Part shown: positions 1-8,868 of the stretch, piece by piece
Layout of the letters: every line of letters starts with the position of its first letter
How positions within the stretch are numbered: the first letter of the stretch is position 1
Assembly (NCBI GenBank): GCA_014652975.1
Contig: BMZV01000006.1
Coordinates: 52,259-116,258, forward strand
Length of the DNA: 64,000 nucleotides
Direction: 5' to 3'
Origin: Kocuria marina
GTDB lineage: Bacteria > Actinomycetota > Actinomycetes > Actinomycetales > Micrococcaceae
Translations under genes and position numbers: made by a program
The notes under the pieces: model-generated
Told to the model about the DNA's origin: nothing
Database searches by the model: none
Seen by the model: only the letters and a program-made list of their open reading frames with translations

Positions 1-1661
1 GCCAGGGCGCGGCCGCGTTCGGCGCGTTCCGTTTCCGGGATCTTCCCCTTGGCCTGCAACCCCAATCGATCCATGCCGGTGGGCCACTGCGCGCGCGGTT
101 CCACGGGGACGCCGGCCCGGTGCAGGGCGTCGTCCGCGGCGGCGGAGGCGTCGGAATGCACGGTGGTGGGGTACCACGGCCCGGCGCACACGTCGCACCG
201 ACCGCACGGTTCCGCGGTGGCGTCGTCGAGCTGACGGGTGAGGAAGCGCATGCGGCACTCGCTCGTGAACTGGTAATCCATCATGGCCTGCTGTTCCGCG
301 ATCCTGGCCTTGCGCACCCGCTCGTAACGCGGGGCGTCGTAGGTCCAGGGCCGGCCCGTGCTCTGCCAGCCGCCGGAGACCCGTTCCACCGCGCCGTCCA
401 CCGCGAGCACCTTGAGCAACAGCTCGAGCGGGGTGCGTTTGATGTTGACCCGCGGCTCGAGAGCCGCGACCGACAACGGGCCGCCGTTCTCCGCGAGCGC
501 GGTGAGCACCGCGGTGGCCTTTTCCTCGGTGGGCATGGAGGCGGTGGCGAAGTACTCCCAGATCTCCCGGTCCTCGCCGCCCGGTAGCAGCAGGACGTCC
601 GCGGTGTCGGTCGCGCGCCCCGCGCGGCCCACCTGCTGGTAGTACGCCACCGGGGACGACGGCGCTCCCAGGTGCACCACGAAACCCAGGTCCGGTTTGT
701 CGAAGCCCATGCCCAGCGCGGACGTGGCCACAAGGGCCTTGACCCGGTTCTCCTTCAGGGCGACCTCGAGTTCCTCGCGTTCCGCCGCGTCCGTGCGACC
801 GGTGTAGGCCGCCACGGGATGGCCCGCCTCCGTCAGCGCTCGGGCAGTGTCCTCCGCCGCCCCGATGGTCAACGCGTAGATGATCCCGCTGCCCGGAAGC
901 TGGTCCAGGTGTTCGAGCAACCAGGCGAGCCGTGTGGCGGTGGAGGGCAGTCGCAGCACGCCGAGCCGCAGGGACGCGCGGGACAGCGGACCGCGCAGGG
1001 TGAACACCTCGCCGCGGTACCCGGAGCCCACCCCGAGCTGCTCCCGAACGTCCTCGATCACGCGTTCGTTGGCGGTGGCCGTGGTGGCCAGTACGGCCAC
1101 CGAGTCCGAGAGGTCCGCGAGCAGGTCCTTGATTCGCCGGTAGTCCGGACGGAAGTCGTGACCCCAGTCCGAGATGCAGTGGGCCTCGTCCACGACGAGC
1201 AGTCCGAGCCGGGAGACGAGCTGTGGGAGTTGCTCGTCCCGGAAACGGGGATTGTTGAGGCGTTCCGGGGACACCAACAGGACGTCGATCTCGCCGCGAT
1301 CCAGGGCCGCGGAGATCTCCGCCCACTCGGTGGGATTGGCGGACGAGATGGCCGCGGCGCGGACACCCGCGCGCTGGGCCGCCGCGACCTGGTCCCGCAT
1401 GAGTGCGAGCAGCGGGGAGATGATCAGCGTGGGGCCGTAGCCCTGGGCCCGCATCAACAGCGCGGACAGGAAGTACACCGCCGATTTCCCCCACCCGGTG
1501 CGCTGCACCACGAGTGCCCGCCGGTGCTCCTGGACGAGTGCGGAGATGGCCTCGAACTGGCCGGGGTGGAAATCGGCGTGCGGGTTCCCCGTGAGCTCAC
1601 GGAGGTGATCCAGGGCTCGGTCCCGGAGGGATGCGGTGTTCTCGTGCGCAGGCGCGATCAT
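1..1661 (-). CDS. RecQ-family ATP-dependent DNA helicase (3' end outside window)
   Basis: This is a superfamily 2 3'-5' DNA helicase of the RecQ type, expected to unwind DNA in repair and recombination. The gene starts at ATG 1661 and runs off the left edge, so about 553 codons are visible. Reading the minus strand gives Walker A TGWGKS at residues 55-60, the DEAH box at 158-161, motif VI QQVGRAGR, and near the cut end a Cys-rich stretch with CGRCDVC typical of the RecQ zinc-binding subdomain. Actinobacterial RecQ-like proteins are often about 700 residues, so roughly 150 are probably missing. No partner gene is visible. The helicase class is certain; the exact subfamily and cellular role are inferred. 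Confidence 0.9.
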   Translation of the reverse strand, partial: MIAPAHENTASLRDRALDHLRELTGNPHADFHPGQFEAISALVQEHRRALVVQRTGWGKSAVYFLSALLMRAQGYGPTLIISPLLALMRDQVAAAQRAGVRAAAISSANPTEWAEISAALDRGEIDVLLVSPERLNNPRFRDEQLPQLVSRLGLLVVDEAHCISDWGHDFRPDYRRIKDLLADLSDSVAVLATTATANERVIEDVREQLGVGSGYRGEVFTLRGPLSRASLRLGVLRLPSTATRLAWLLEHLDQLPGSGIIYALTIGAAEDTARALTEAGHPVAAYTGRTDAAEREELEVALKENRVKALVATSALGMGFDKPDLGFVVHLGAPSSPVAYYQQVGRAGRATDTADVLLLPGGEDREIWEYFATASMPTEEKATAVLTALAENGGPLSVAALEPRVNIKRTPLELLLKVLAVDGAVERVSGGWQSTGRPWTYDAPRYERVRKARIAEQQAMMDYQFTSECRMRFLTRQLDDATAEPCGRCDVCAGPWYPTTVHSDASAAADDALHRAGVPVEPRAQWPTGMDRLGLQAKGKIPETERAERGRAL

Positions 1662-2260
1662 GACTCGAGTGTCCCAGCAGGTTCGGACACGCAGAAGCGA
1701 CCGGAGCGCCCACCACGGCGCGAGGTGCGGCCCTCTGCATCAGGCCCCATGACGCGCCGGGTCGGGCGTACGACCCCTTAACGCGTTGCGTCCGCTGCGC
1801 CAGGACTCATTCCCCCGAAGGAGTCCATGCGGCGCAGCGGACGCATATGCCGGAGAACCGGCGCGGATCAGGTCCGCTCGAAGCACATGCCCCCCGGCAT
1901 GAACCTCGTACCGTCGCGTCACGGGTGACCCGGACACACCACGCCCCCCCAGCGTGGAACGCGTACGAATCCGTCATGGACGTACGGCCCGTATTCCCCC
2001 CGGTCATGACCGCACATCACTGAATGTCCCGTGTTGCGACATGAATATGCTGGCACGCCCGCTCCAGGATTTCCAGCGGTCACCGCGTCGCGCAAGACCC
2101 ATCGCAGTTTTGTGGACAAATCAACTCAAGCGTATGTTCTCCCATGTCGGAGGCCGATTCCCTGCTTCCATTGCGCGCAATCGACCGGACGGCGGCGCTG
2201 ATTCGTAGCGCAAAATGGGGACAGCTCGGACGCCCCGAATGCCCGTCATGGGGACCCGTG
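1662..2260. other. 599-bp gene-free interval with a large inverted repeat
   Basis: No convincing gene is present. The short open frames here have poor codon use and no ribosome binding site. The interval must carry the promoter of the recQ-like gene (reading left) and the 3' flank of the membrane-protein gene ending at 2261. It contains a strong 15-bp inverted repeat (1787-1845). A relatively AT-rich patch lies around 2105-2145. I could not assign a promoter with confidence. Confidence 0.6.
1787..1845. repeat. 15-bp perfect inverted repeat with nested 6-bp repeat
   Basis: The arm TGCGTCCGCTGCGCC (1787-1801) is exactly complementary to GGCGCAGCGGACGCA (1831-1845). A second dyad is nested inside it: GGACTC at 1803-1808 and GAGTCC at 1821-1826. 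The element lies about 125 bp upstream of the recQ-like start and 415 bp from the next gene end, so it is not placed as a simple terminator. It could be an operator, a small RNA hairpin or a dispersed repeat. Confidence 0.55.
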
Positions 2261-3301
2261 TCAGTGGTCGTCGTCCTTCTCGACCCGCTCGGCGTTCCGC
2301 TGACCGTGCGTCAACCGCTCGATGTCCGCGTGGCTGTCGAAGTTCGACCCGAGAGCACCGGCGATCGTGCCGAGCGAGGCAGAGAGCCACGCGATGTCCA
2401 CGTAGTTGTTCAGCGAGGGAGAGACTCCGATCACGGATTGCATGTATCCGACTTCGATCACCACCAGAGCGGCCACGAGGATCCCCGCCATGAGCACGGT
2501 GTAGAACGTGAGAACCGTCACGAGCAGCGTGGCGATCGTGGAGGCGTTGTACATCGCGGCCTCCACGCGACTGCCGAGCCGCCGGGGCGGGTCCCACAGG
2601 CGGTTGCTGAACATCAGCCACCCCACCATGGCCCCAACCGCCAGGAGCGAGATCAGGGCGAGCCGCCACGAGGGCAACGCCAGGGACATCTGCCAGATGG
2701 AGGAGTAGAACACGCCGAACGCGCCGGTGGCCGACGCCGCCGCCCACATGCGCTTGAGCTTGGTGACGTCCTGGAACGGCTGGTTGGTGCGCACCATGCC
2801 CAGGACCAGGCGGATGCGACCTGGCCACCACCACGGCGACGCAATGAACACGGAACGCCCGGTGTCCACGTCCTGCTCGTGGACCACTCCGAAGCGCACA
2901 CGCCGGTCCTGGACGTCCGGGAGGTCCTGATGGGCCAGGGTGTCCAGGGAGTCGAAGATGGCGCGTTCCAGTTTGGTCGTGAGCCCCCGCCAGCCCAGCG
3001 CGGGCAGCGAGATGATCACGAGCCCGTCCTCGAAGTGCAGCTCCGCCATCTTGGGCAGCTTGCCCGCCCGCCGGGGGATCTCCGTGATCACGACCTGGAA
3101 ATCGGCCTCACCCTCGCGGGACCACGCGCGCACGGCGTCCACGTCCAGGCTGTTGTCGGGGCGCAGGGGGATGGTCCTGTCCCGGCGCACGAGCTGGTAG
3201 TCCCCGGAGCCGTCCCCGCCGTGGCGGTGCTGCAATCGACTAAAGATCGCGGAGCACAGCCCGGGATCGGTGAAGACGTCTACGTGATAGGCCGGGTCCA
3301 T
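2261..3301 (-). CDS. Unknown multi-pass membrane protein
   Basis: I do not recognise the family. The product is 346 residues if translation starts at ATG 3301 (MDPAYHV); an in-frame upstream start at 3424 would add 41 codons that look like shadow sequence. The first 200 residues are soluble and mixed in charge. About four hydrophobic segments follow in residues 200-315, and the end is a charged, His- and Asp-rich tail (KDDDH). The C-terminal membrane half and N-terminal soluble half suggest a membrane-anchored sensor or envelope protein, but no catalytic motif is visible. It converges with nothing and is divergent from the SRPBCC gene 100 bp away, so the two probably share an intergenic promoter region. 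Confidence 0.7.
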   Translation of the reverse strand: MDPAYHVDVFTDPGLCSAIFSRLQHRHGGDGSGDYQLVRRDRTIPLRPDNSLDVDAVRAWSREGEADFQVVITEIPRRAGKLPKMAELHFEDGLVIISLPALGWRGLTTKLERAIFDSLDTLAHQDLPDVQDRRVRFGVVHEQDVDTGRSVFIASPWWWPGRIRLVLGMVRTNQPFQDVTKLKRMWAAASATGAFGVFYSSIWQMSLALPSWRLALISLLAVGAMVGWLMFSNRLWDPPRRLGSRVEAAMYNASTIATLLVTVLTFYTVLMAGILVAALVVIEVGYMQSVIGVSPSLNNYVDIAWLSASLGTIAGALGSNFDSHADIERLTHGQRNAERVEKDDDH

Positions 3302-3401
3302 GCGCCCCATGATCCCAGCCCGCCGGCTCGCCCCACAATCGACAGTGGACTTACCGTTGCGTGACGCCCCCGTCCGTGCGGATCCCGGGCACACTGGTGC
3401 C

Positions 3402-3800
3402 ATGGACATGACCGTGACCCGCACCGGCCCCGCTCGCCCGGCGGACGTGTGGCAGCACTACGAGCGCCTCGATCTGTGGACCGTGTGGGCTCCCCACCTC
3501 ACGAACGTCCGCGCCGATTCCGCCACCCTGGCCCCCGGCACCTCGGGCGTGGTCACGGCCCTGGGCCTGGTGCCCGCGGCGTTCCGTGTGATGAGCGTCC
3601 GCGCCAACCTGCATTCGTGGTCCTGGCGCGTGCGCGTGGGTCCCATGACACTGGAGCTCACGCACGATGTCGCTCCCACCCCGCGCGGCGGTTCCCGCGC
3701 GGACGTCAGGATCCAGGGCCCCGCCCCCGTCCTGCTGGCCTACCGCCCGCTCATGGGCTGGGCGCTCGCGCGCCTCGTACGGGTCGGCCCGGCGCACTGA
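3402..3800 (+). CDS. SRPBCC-family small protein (polyketide cyclase/dehydrase-like)
   Basis: The 132-residue product starts at ATG 3402 (MDMTVTRTG); an upstream in-frame start at 3300 is less likely because it runs into the divergent gene's 5' region. The pattern is of the START-like SRPBCC fold: an N-terminal strand, the segment ADVWQHYERLDLWTVWAPH (the usual place where these proteins have a W-x-W/P motif), then alternating strands ending in a C-terminal helix. Such proteins bind hydrophobic ligands, but substrate and reaction cannot be read from sequence. Tryptophans are frequent around residues 17-30 and 75-80. It is monocistronic, followed by tRNA-Lys on the other strand. Confidence 0.7.
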   Translation: MDMTVTRTGPARPADVWQHYERLDLWTVWAPHLTNVRADSATLAPGTSGVVTALGLVPAAFRVMSVRANLHSWSWRVRVGPMTLELTHDVAPTPRGGSRADVRIQGPAPVLLAYRPLMGWALARLVRVGPAH

Positions 3801-3890
3801 GCGCGACTCGGCCAGAGGCGCTGCACGCGGGCAGGTCCGGGGCGCCGAAGGCCGCTCGCCCCGGGCCCCGAATGCGAGCGGACACGGAAA

Positions 3891-3921
3891 TGCCCCGCGC
3901 GATCGTGATCGCCACGGGGCA
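3891..3921 (-). terminator. Hairpin downstream of tRNA-Lys
   Basis: TGCCCCG (3891-3897) pairs with CGGGGCA (3915-3921), and the loop holds a second CGATC/GATCG dyad. On the minus strand it lies 22 nt past the tRNA CCA end and is followed by TTTCC. It is probably the tRNA transcript terminator. Confidence 0.6.
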
Positions 3922-3943
3922 CATGGTCTCCGGTTCCGGGAGG

Positions 3944-4019
3944 TGGTGCGCCCTGTGGGGCTCGAACCCACGACCCATGGATTAAAAGTCCACTGCTCTA
4001 CCAACTGAGCTAAAGGCGC
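3944..4019 (-). tRNA. tRNA-Lys (anticodon UUU)
   Basis: Read on the minus strand from 4019, the cloverleaf is complete: acceptor GCGCCTT pairs with AGGGCGC (one G-U), D-arm AGCTCAGTTGGTAGAGC, anticodon loop CTTTTAA with anticodon TTT, and T-arm with GGTTCGAGCC. The discriminator is A, and CCA is encoded at 3946-3944. It sits alone between two protein genes. The anticodon reads AAA and AAG lysine codons. Confidence 0.97.
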
Positions 4020-4297
4020 GTGCCCAGCCGCGAGTTCCCGCCACCGAGCACGGCTACTCTACCGCAGCGCGGTCGCATTTCCAGTTCGGGAAGCGGCCTC
4101 CCGCGCGGCACCGACGGCAACCACGGGCGGGCCCAGCGGGCCGCACCGCGCGGCGCGACGAGCCACCGCGCCGTGGGCGAGCGCGCGGCGTCGTCGTCGA
4201 CCGGGCCCGTCCGCAATATGGGACCCTGGGAGGAGACGACACCCGGGGCGTGCGCAGCCCGCCGCGGGGTTCCCGCCGAGCCTTCGAGGAATGACCC

Positions 4298-6139
4298 ATG
4301 AGCACCGTCGCGATGTCCAAGCTGGGCCCCTCCCCCGTCACCGAGTACCTGCGCCGCGTGGTGGAGGACCTGCGCCCGCTGACGGACGGCACGGTGAACA
4401 ATTCCGTCCCGGAGCTCGCGGCCGCGGACGAGAACATCGTGGGGATCGCCGTGGCCACCGTGGACGGCGCGCTCTACCAGGCCGGGGACACCAAGCTCGA
4501 ATTCTGCATCCAGTCCATCTCCAAGGCCTTCACGTATGCCCAGGCGCTCACGGACCGCGGCCCGGAGGGTGTGTTCGAGAAGATCGACGTGGAACCGAGC
4601 GGTGACGCCTTCAACGAGATCTCACTGCAGCCGGAGACGGGACGCCCCGCGAACCCCATGATCAACGCGGGCGCGATCGCGGCGACGTCCCTCGTGCGCA
4701 ACACGTCCCACGGCACGCGCATGGAACGGATCCTGCGGTTGCATTCCCGATGCGCGGGCCGGCAGCTGCGGATCAACAAGAACATCCAGTCGCAGGAGCA
4801 CAAGGCCGGGGACCGCAACCGCGCGCTGGGCTGGCTGCTCGCGTCCCGGGGGATCATCGAGGGGGATCCCACCGGCGCGCTCGAGGACTACTTCGGCCAG
4901 TGCTCGATCATGCTCAACTGCGTGGACCTGGCCCGCATGGGTGCCACGCTCGCGGCCGGCGGGCGCAACCCCGTGACCGGCGAGCGCGTCCTGGACCCCG
5001 AGGTCGTCTCGGACGTGCTGTCCGTGATGAGCACGTGCGGGATGTACGACGACGCCGGGCGCTGGGCCATCCGCGTGGGCCTGCCCGCCAAGTCCGGGGT
5101 CAGCGGCGGCGTGATGACCGTGCTCCCGGGGCAGCTCGCGGTCGCGGTGTTCTCCCCGCCCCTGGACCGCCACGGCAACTCCGTGCGTGGCGTGGCCGCA
5201 TGCGAACGGCTCACCAAGGACCTGGACCTGCACTTCGCCCGCACGGAACGCAACGGGCACTCCACGGTGCGCTCCGAGTACACCCTGGCGGAAGCGCCGT
5301 CGTTGGTGCGGCGCAACGAGGCCGCCACCGAGGTGCTCGACGCGCACGGCGAGGACGCTCGGATCATCGAGCTGCAGGGCGATCTGCGCTTCGCCGGGGC
5401 CGAGACCGCGGTGCGCACGGTGCGCGACGCCGCCCGCAGGTCCAGTTACGTGCTCGTGGACATCCGGCAGGTGGACGATATGGCCCGCTTCGTCCTGCCC
5501 ATGCTCAGCCGCACCGCCGAACAGATCGAGAAGACGGGCCACCACATGGTGCTCGTCGCGGAGAAGAGCGGTGAGAACACGCGGAACCTCGAACACCCGC
5601 TCACGGTCTTCGCCACGCGCGCCGAGGCCCTCACGTGGGCCGAGGACCAGATCCTGGAGCGCTTCGGCGGCCCCGAGTGCACCCCGGACAAGGTGCACTC
5701 CACCCGTTCCGAACTGCTGAGCACGCTCGGCGAGGAGGACGTGGAGCGCATCCGCTCACACACCGAGTCCGTGGGCTGGAAGGCCGGGACCACGGTGTTG
5801 CGCACGGGCCAGAAGTTCAACGGCGTGTACATGGTCACGTCCGGCAACATGGAGGTATCCCGGCGCTCACCGCAGGGTGACCGCGTGGAACTGGAGGTGA
5901 TCGGCCCGGGGATGAGCTTCGGTGAGATCGCCCTGGGTACCAATATGCGCCACCTGGTGAGCTTCACCGCGCTCACGGACGTCTCCGCGCGCAGGCTCTC
6001 CCCGGAGGCGATCCAGGAGATCGAGGAGGAGGACCCCCGGCTGGCCCTGCGGTGGTGGCGCGCGGTGTCCCAGCAGGCCCTGTTGCGCATCGAGGAACGC
6101 TGGCGTCAGCAGGCCGGGGAGACGCACACGGTCGACTGA
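4298..6139 (+). CDS. glsA: Glutaminase fused to STAS and cyclic-nucleotide-binding domains
   Basis: The enzyme hydrolyses L-glutamine to glutamate and ammonia. Residues 1-310 form the serine-dependent beta-lactamase-like glutaminase domain: the catalytic S-x-x-K is S73/K76 (SISK), followed by MINAGAIA, YDDAGRWA and KSGVSGG. Bacterial glutaminases are about 310 residues; this one is 613. The extension carries a STAS-like domain (about 350-455, strand ARIIELQGDLRFAGAE) and a cyclic-nucleotide-binding (CNB) fold (about 480-595, with GTTVLRTGQKFNGVYMV and PGMSFGEIALG). CNB consensus has R in the phosphate-binding cassette after the FGEIAL segment; here the segment reads GTNMRHLVSF, so ligand binding is uncertain. 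Start ATG 4298 follows a GAGG sequence. The enzymatic call is secure; allosteric control by the C-terminal domains is inference. Confidence 0.92.
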   Translation: MSTVAMSKLGPSPVTEYLRRVVEDLRPLTDGTVNNSVPELAAADENIVGIAVATVDGALYQAGDTKLEFCIQSISKAFTYAQALTDRGPEGVFEKIDVEPSGDAFNEISLQPETGRPANPMINAGAIAATSLVRNTSHGTRMERILRLHSRCAGRQLRINKNIQSQEHKAGDRNRALGWLLASRGIIEGDPTGALEDYFGQCSIMLNCVDLARMGATLAAGGRNPVTGERVLDPEVVSDVLSVMSTCGMYDDAGRWAIRVGLPAKSGVSGGVMTVLPGQLAVAVFSPPLDRHGNSVRGVAACERLTKDLDLHFARTERNGHSTVRSEYTLAEAPSLVRRNEAATEVLDAHGEDARIIELQGDLRFAGAETAVRTVRDAARRSSYVLVDIRQVDDMARFVLPMLSRTAEQIEKTGHHMVLVAEKSGENTRNLEHPLTVFATRAEALTWAEDQILERFGGPECTPDKVHSTRSELLSTLGEEDVERIRSHTESVGWKAGTTVLRTGQKFNGVYMVTSGNMEVSRRSPQGDRVELEVIGPGMSFGEIALGTNMRHLVSFTALTDVSARRLSPEAIQEIEEEDPRLALRWWRAVSQQALLRIEERWRQQAGETHTVD

Positions 6140-6182
6140 TCCGCCGAGCCCCGTGAAAGGTGCGCGGCGTACACTCGGGCGC

Positions 6183-6803
6183 ATGTCCGAACGCCGCACG
6201 CATCATTCGCCCGTGAAGTTCTCCCCCGAGAAGTTCGACGCCCACGAGGGCGGCACGGACCCCGCCCGAGTGTCGGAGGCGGCCCACCTGGCCGCGCAGG
6301 CGCTCGTGTCGCGGGGCCGGGAATCCGAGGATCCGGTGGTCCACGATCGCCTCGTTCGGCTCACGGACGAGCAGGGTCTCGAGGGGATCGCGGAGATGTG
6401 GGCGCAGGCCCCCGCGGTGTCCCTCCCGGGTGCGCTGTGGCGGCTCTACGCGCTGCGCGCCGCCGCCCGCAAGGACCCCTACCGCATGGGCCGCTGGTTC
6501 GCCGCGGGTAAGCAGACCGCGCAGGTGTCCAACGTGGTCGCGGGCGTCGCGGACCCGCCCGGCGCGGAGGAGATCTGCGAGGTCGCGGACGCCATCCTCT
6601 CCGGCGCGTTCGACGGCGAGTTCGACGTCGCTCTCGAACGCTCCGCCGCGTTCTGCCGCGTGATCGCGACGGGCCAGGAACGCACGCTGGACATCTCAAG
6701 CCTCGGCGTGCGCGATCCGTGGCGCCGCATCCCCCGCCTGATCCGCACCGCGGAGGAACTCGAGTCCGCGGCCGCCGCGTGGCGCAGGGGTGCGCTCGAG
6801 TAA
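6183..6803 (+). CDS. Conserved actinobacterial protein of unknown function
   Basis: The 206-residue product starts at ATG 6183 (MSERRTHHS); a start 30 nt upstream would lie in the glsA flank. It is soluble, helix-rich and acidic to neutral, with no signal peptide or membrane segment. Residues 60-110 are rich in leucine and alanine (ALWRLYALRAAARKDPYRMG) and look like a helical bundle. I recognise the type as a protein common in Micrococcaceae but know no activity for it. It follows glsA by 43 nt in the same direction, so the two may be cotranscribed. Confidence 0.75.
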   Translation: MSERRTHHSPVKFSPEKFDAHEGGTDPARVSEAAHLAAQALVSRGRESEDPVVHDRLVRLTDEQGLEGIAEMWAQAPAVSLPGALWRLYALRAAARKDPYRMGRWFAAGKQTAQVSNVVAGVADPPGAEEICEVADAILSGAFDGEFDVALERSAAFCRVIATGQERTLDISSLGVRDPWRRIPRLIRTAEELESAAAAWRRGALE

Positions 6804-6871
6804 GGGTCTGCCCTCCGCGGGGCGTCCTCGTCCGGACGGACCGCTTTGCGGCACCCCCGGGGTCGGGGATT

Positions 6872-6935
6872 ATGATGGAGGCAGGTGTCGGGTCGTGGCA
6901 GCCCCGGGCTCCATCATTTAGCCGCTACGAGCGGC
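6872..6935 (+). other. Tandem hairpins in the leader of the DUF47-pit operon
   Basis: ATGATGGAG (6872-6880) is perfectly complementary to CTCCATCAT (6909-6917), with a 28-nt GC-rich loop. A compact second hairpin follows at once: GCCGCT (6921-6926) with AGCGGC (6930-6935). Position is 69 bp after the upstream gene stop and 128 bp before the DUF47 start. They could terminate the upstream transcript or form a 5' leader structure; no poly-T follows. Confidence 0.45.
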
Positions 6936-7000
6936 CTTCCGCCGAGAGGCGCTCCCGGTCCGGCACCGCCCCCCCTCAACAAGATCCACATGTCTCCCCG

Positions 7001-7048
7001 GTTAACTTTCGTTCGGTACAGTGACGGCCGAAAGGTGAACGGTTCAAC
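7001..7048 (+). promoter_or_regulatory. Possible phosphate-control half-sites upstream of DUF47-pit
   Basis: GTTAACTTTC followed by GTTCGGT (7001-7017), then GGTGAAC (7034-7040) directly abutting GGTTCAAC (7041-7048), resemble GTTCACC-type PHO half-sites in both orientations. The fit is much weaker than the pstS box, and spacing is irregular. The second pair lies only 16-30 nt before the ATG, so a bound regulator there would act as a repressor. Confidence 0.3.
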
Positions 7049-7063
7049 GGGAGGACGAAACGG

Positions 7064-7681
7064 ATGGCCTTTCGGATCTTCCCGGAGGACGAGCGGGTGA
7101 CCGAGCTCCTGGTCCAGATGTCCCAGTGCGTGGGCACCGCGGTGGATCAGCTCGCCGAACACATCGGGCAGATCGACAAGACCTGGCAGCGCCCCATCAC
7201 GGACCTCCTGGACACCGAGGACCGCTGCACCAACCTTTACTTCTCCCTGATGACCACCACGCGCTCCTCGTACGTAGTGCCCATCCCGCGTCAGGACGTC
7301 TACATCTTGGGGCAGTGGCTGTTGCGAGCCGTCCAGTGCCTCGTGGCGAGTGCCGAGACCCACCAGCTGTACAAGCTGGAGCGGCCCACCTCGCACGCGA
7401 CCGAGCAGCTCGCGGTGATCCAGCACATGTCGCTCATGACCACCAAGGCCATGGGCCGGCTGACCAGCTTGAACGAGCTGGACGACTACTGGTTCGAGAT
7501 GATCCGTCTCACACGCCAGGCCGAACGGACCCACCGGGTGTACCGCGCGAGCTTGCTGGATCAGTTCAAGACGGCCCAGGCCATCCGCCGCATGGACGCC
7601 GCCCGCCAGCTCTTCGATGCCGCACGCGCCCTGGGCCAGGTCTCCGCAGAGGTGGGCCGGATCCTCGTGGCAGAGTCCTGA
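7064..7681 (+). CDS. DUF47 / PhoU-like phosphate transport accessory protein
   Basis: This 205-residue helical protein belongs to the DUF47 family, which pairs with Pit transporters and resembles PhoU. The sequence begins MAFRIFPEDERVTELL, a typical start for the family, and continues as long amphipathic helices without membrane segments. Start ATG 7064 is preceded by GGGAGGACGAAACGG, a good ribosome binding site. The stop lies 6 nt before the GTG of pit, so the pair is translated together. DUF47 proteins are thought to regulate or assist Pit; direct function here is inferred from neighbourhood. Confidence 0.88.
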   Translation: MAFRIFPEDERVTELLVQMSQCVGTAVDQLAEHIGQIDKTWQRPITDLLDTEDRCTNLYFSLMTTTRSSYVVPIPRQDVYILGQWLLRAVQCLVASAETHQLYKLERPTSHATEQLAVIQHMSLMTTKAMGRLTSLNELDDYWFEMIRLTRQAERTHRVYRASLLDQFKTAQAIRRMDAARQLFDAARALGQVSAEVGRILVAES

Positions 7682-7687
7682 CTCGCC

Positions 7688-8719
7688 GTGACAGAGTTAC
7701 TGGCCGTCGTAGGCATCCTCCTGACCCTGGTCTTAACGGTCGTCAACGGTTTCCACGACGCCTCCAACGCCGTGGCCCTGCCCGTACGGTTCAACGCCCT
7801 GACACCCCGTGTGGCCCTGTGGACCGGAGCGGTGTTCAACCTCATGGGCGCCCTCCTGGTGGGGCTGGTCCTGGACCGGCTGATCTCGTTCGATATCCCC
7901 ATCCCCCTCAACGACGCGGGCGTGGTGGCCCTGTTGTGTGCCCTGTTCACGGCCATCGGGTGGGACCTCCTCACGTGGTGGTGGCGCATGCCCACGTCCT
8001 CCACCGCCGCGATCGGCGGCGCCGTGGTGGGTGCTCTGCTCGGAGCACGCGCCGCGGGGCTCTACGACGAGCACCTGGCCATGGGCTCCTACTTCTCCTG
8101 GAACGTGCTGCTGCCCCTGCTGATCTCCCCCGTGATCGCGTTCGGGCTCGCGTTCCTGCTGGTCGTGCCCATCGTGTACCTGGTACGCCACGAGACCCCG
8201 GGACGCGTGAACTTCCGCGCCGGGGTCGTGCAGGCCACGGGTGCCGCGGCCATTCACTTCGGACACGGGATCCAGCACGCCCGGCGCACGCTGTGGATCC
8301 TCTTGGTCCTCCTGCTGATCGTGAACCCCAACCTCTCCCGGGACAGCATCCCCGTGTGGCTCACGGTGCTCGTGGGGGCGTGTCTCGCGTTCGGTACCCT
8401 GCTGGGCGGCTGGCGGATCTCCTACACCCTCTCCGCACGCATCGTGACGCTGGATCCCCTGCGCGGAGCGGCGGCACAAACGGTGTCCGGCGCCCTGCTG
8501 TTCGTAGGGGGGTTCCTCTCCCCCATTCCGCTCTCTACGTCCCAGACCACCACCGCGGCGATCCTGGGCGCGGGTTCCGCCCAGAAGTTCCGCACCGTGT
8601 ATCACGCCACCGTGCTGCGGGTCATCGCCTCATGGGTCGCCACGGTACCCGTGTGCGGCCTGGTCTCCGCCATCCTGTTCCTGGCGGCCTCCCCGCTGAT
8701 CCAGGTCCCCGCGGCCTGA
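7688..8719 (+). CDS. pit: Low-affinity inorganic phosphate transporter, PiT family
   Basis: The product imports phosphate (usually as a metal-phosphate complex) with protons. It has 343 residues and about 9-10 membrane segments. The family signature is present near the N-terminus as VNGFHDASNAVA (around residues 19-30), and the second half repeats the pattern with LSTSQTTTAAILGAG. Start is GTG 7688, 6 nt after the DUF47 stop. It is shorter than E. coli PitA (about 500) but normal for the actinobacterial short type. It converges on pstB, with a strong shared terminator between. Low-affinity Pit next to high-affinity Pst suggests alternative uptake at high and low phosphate. Confidence 0.93.
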   Translation: MTELLAVVGILLTLVLTVVNGFHDASNAVALPVRFNALTPRVALWTGAVFNLMGALLVGLVLDRLISFDIPIPLNDAGVVALLCALFTAIGWDLLTWWWRMPTSSTAAIGGAVVGALLGARAAGLYDEHLAMGSYFSWNVLLPLLISPVIAFGLAFLLVVPIVYLVRHETPGRVNFRAGVVQATGAAAIHFGHGIQHARRTLWILLVLLLIVNPNLSRDSIPVWLTVLVGACLAFGTLLGGWRISYTLSARIVTLDPLRGAAAQTVSGALLFVGGFLSPIPLSTSQTTTAAILGAGSAQKFRTVYHATVLRVIASWVATVPVCGLVSAILFLAASPLIQVPAA

Positions 8720-8868
8720 TCCGTACCCGCGGTTCGCTCGGGGCACGCGTCACGATCGGGGGCACGCGGAGGCTGACGACGTCGCACGGTGCGGATCGCT
8801 GCGCGCTCCCGGTGCGTGCGTCGTCGTACCCCCGGGTCCCGCCGGAGCGCCGTCGTGCCCCCGGGCGT

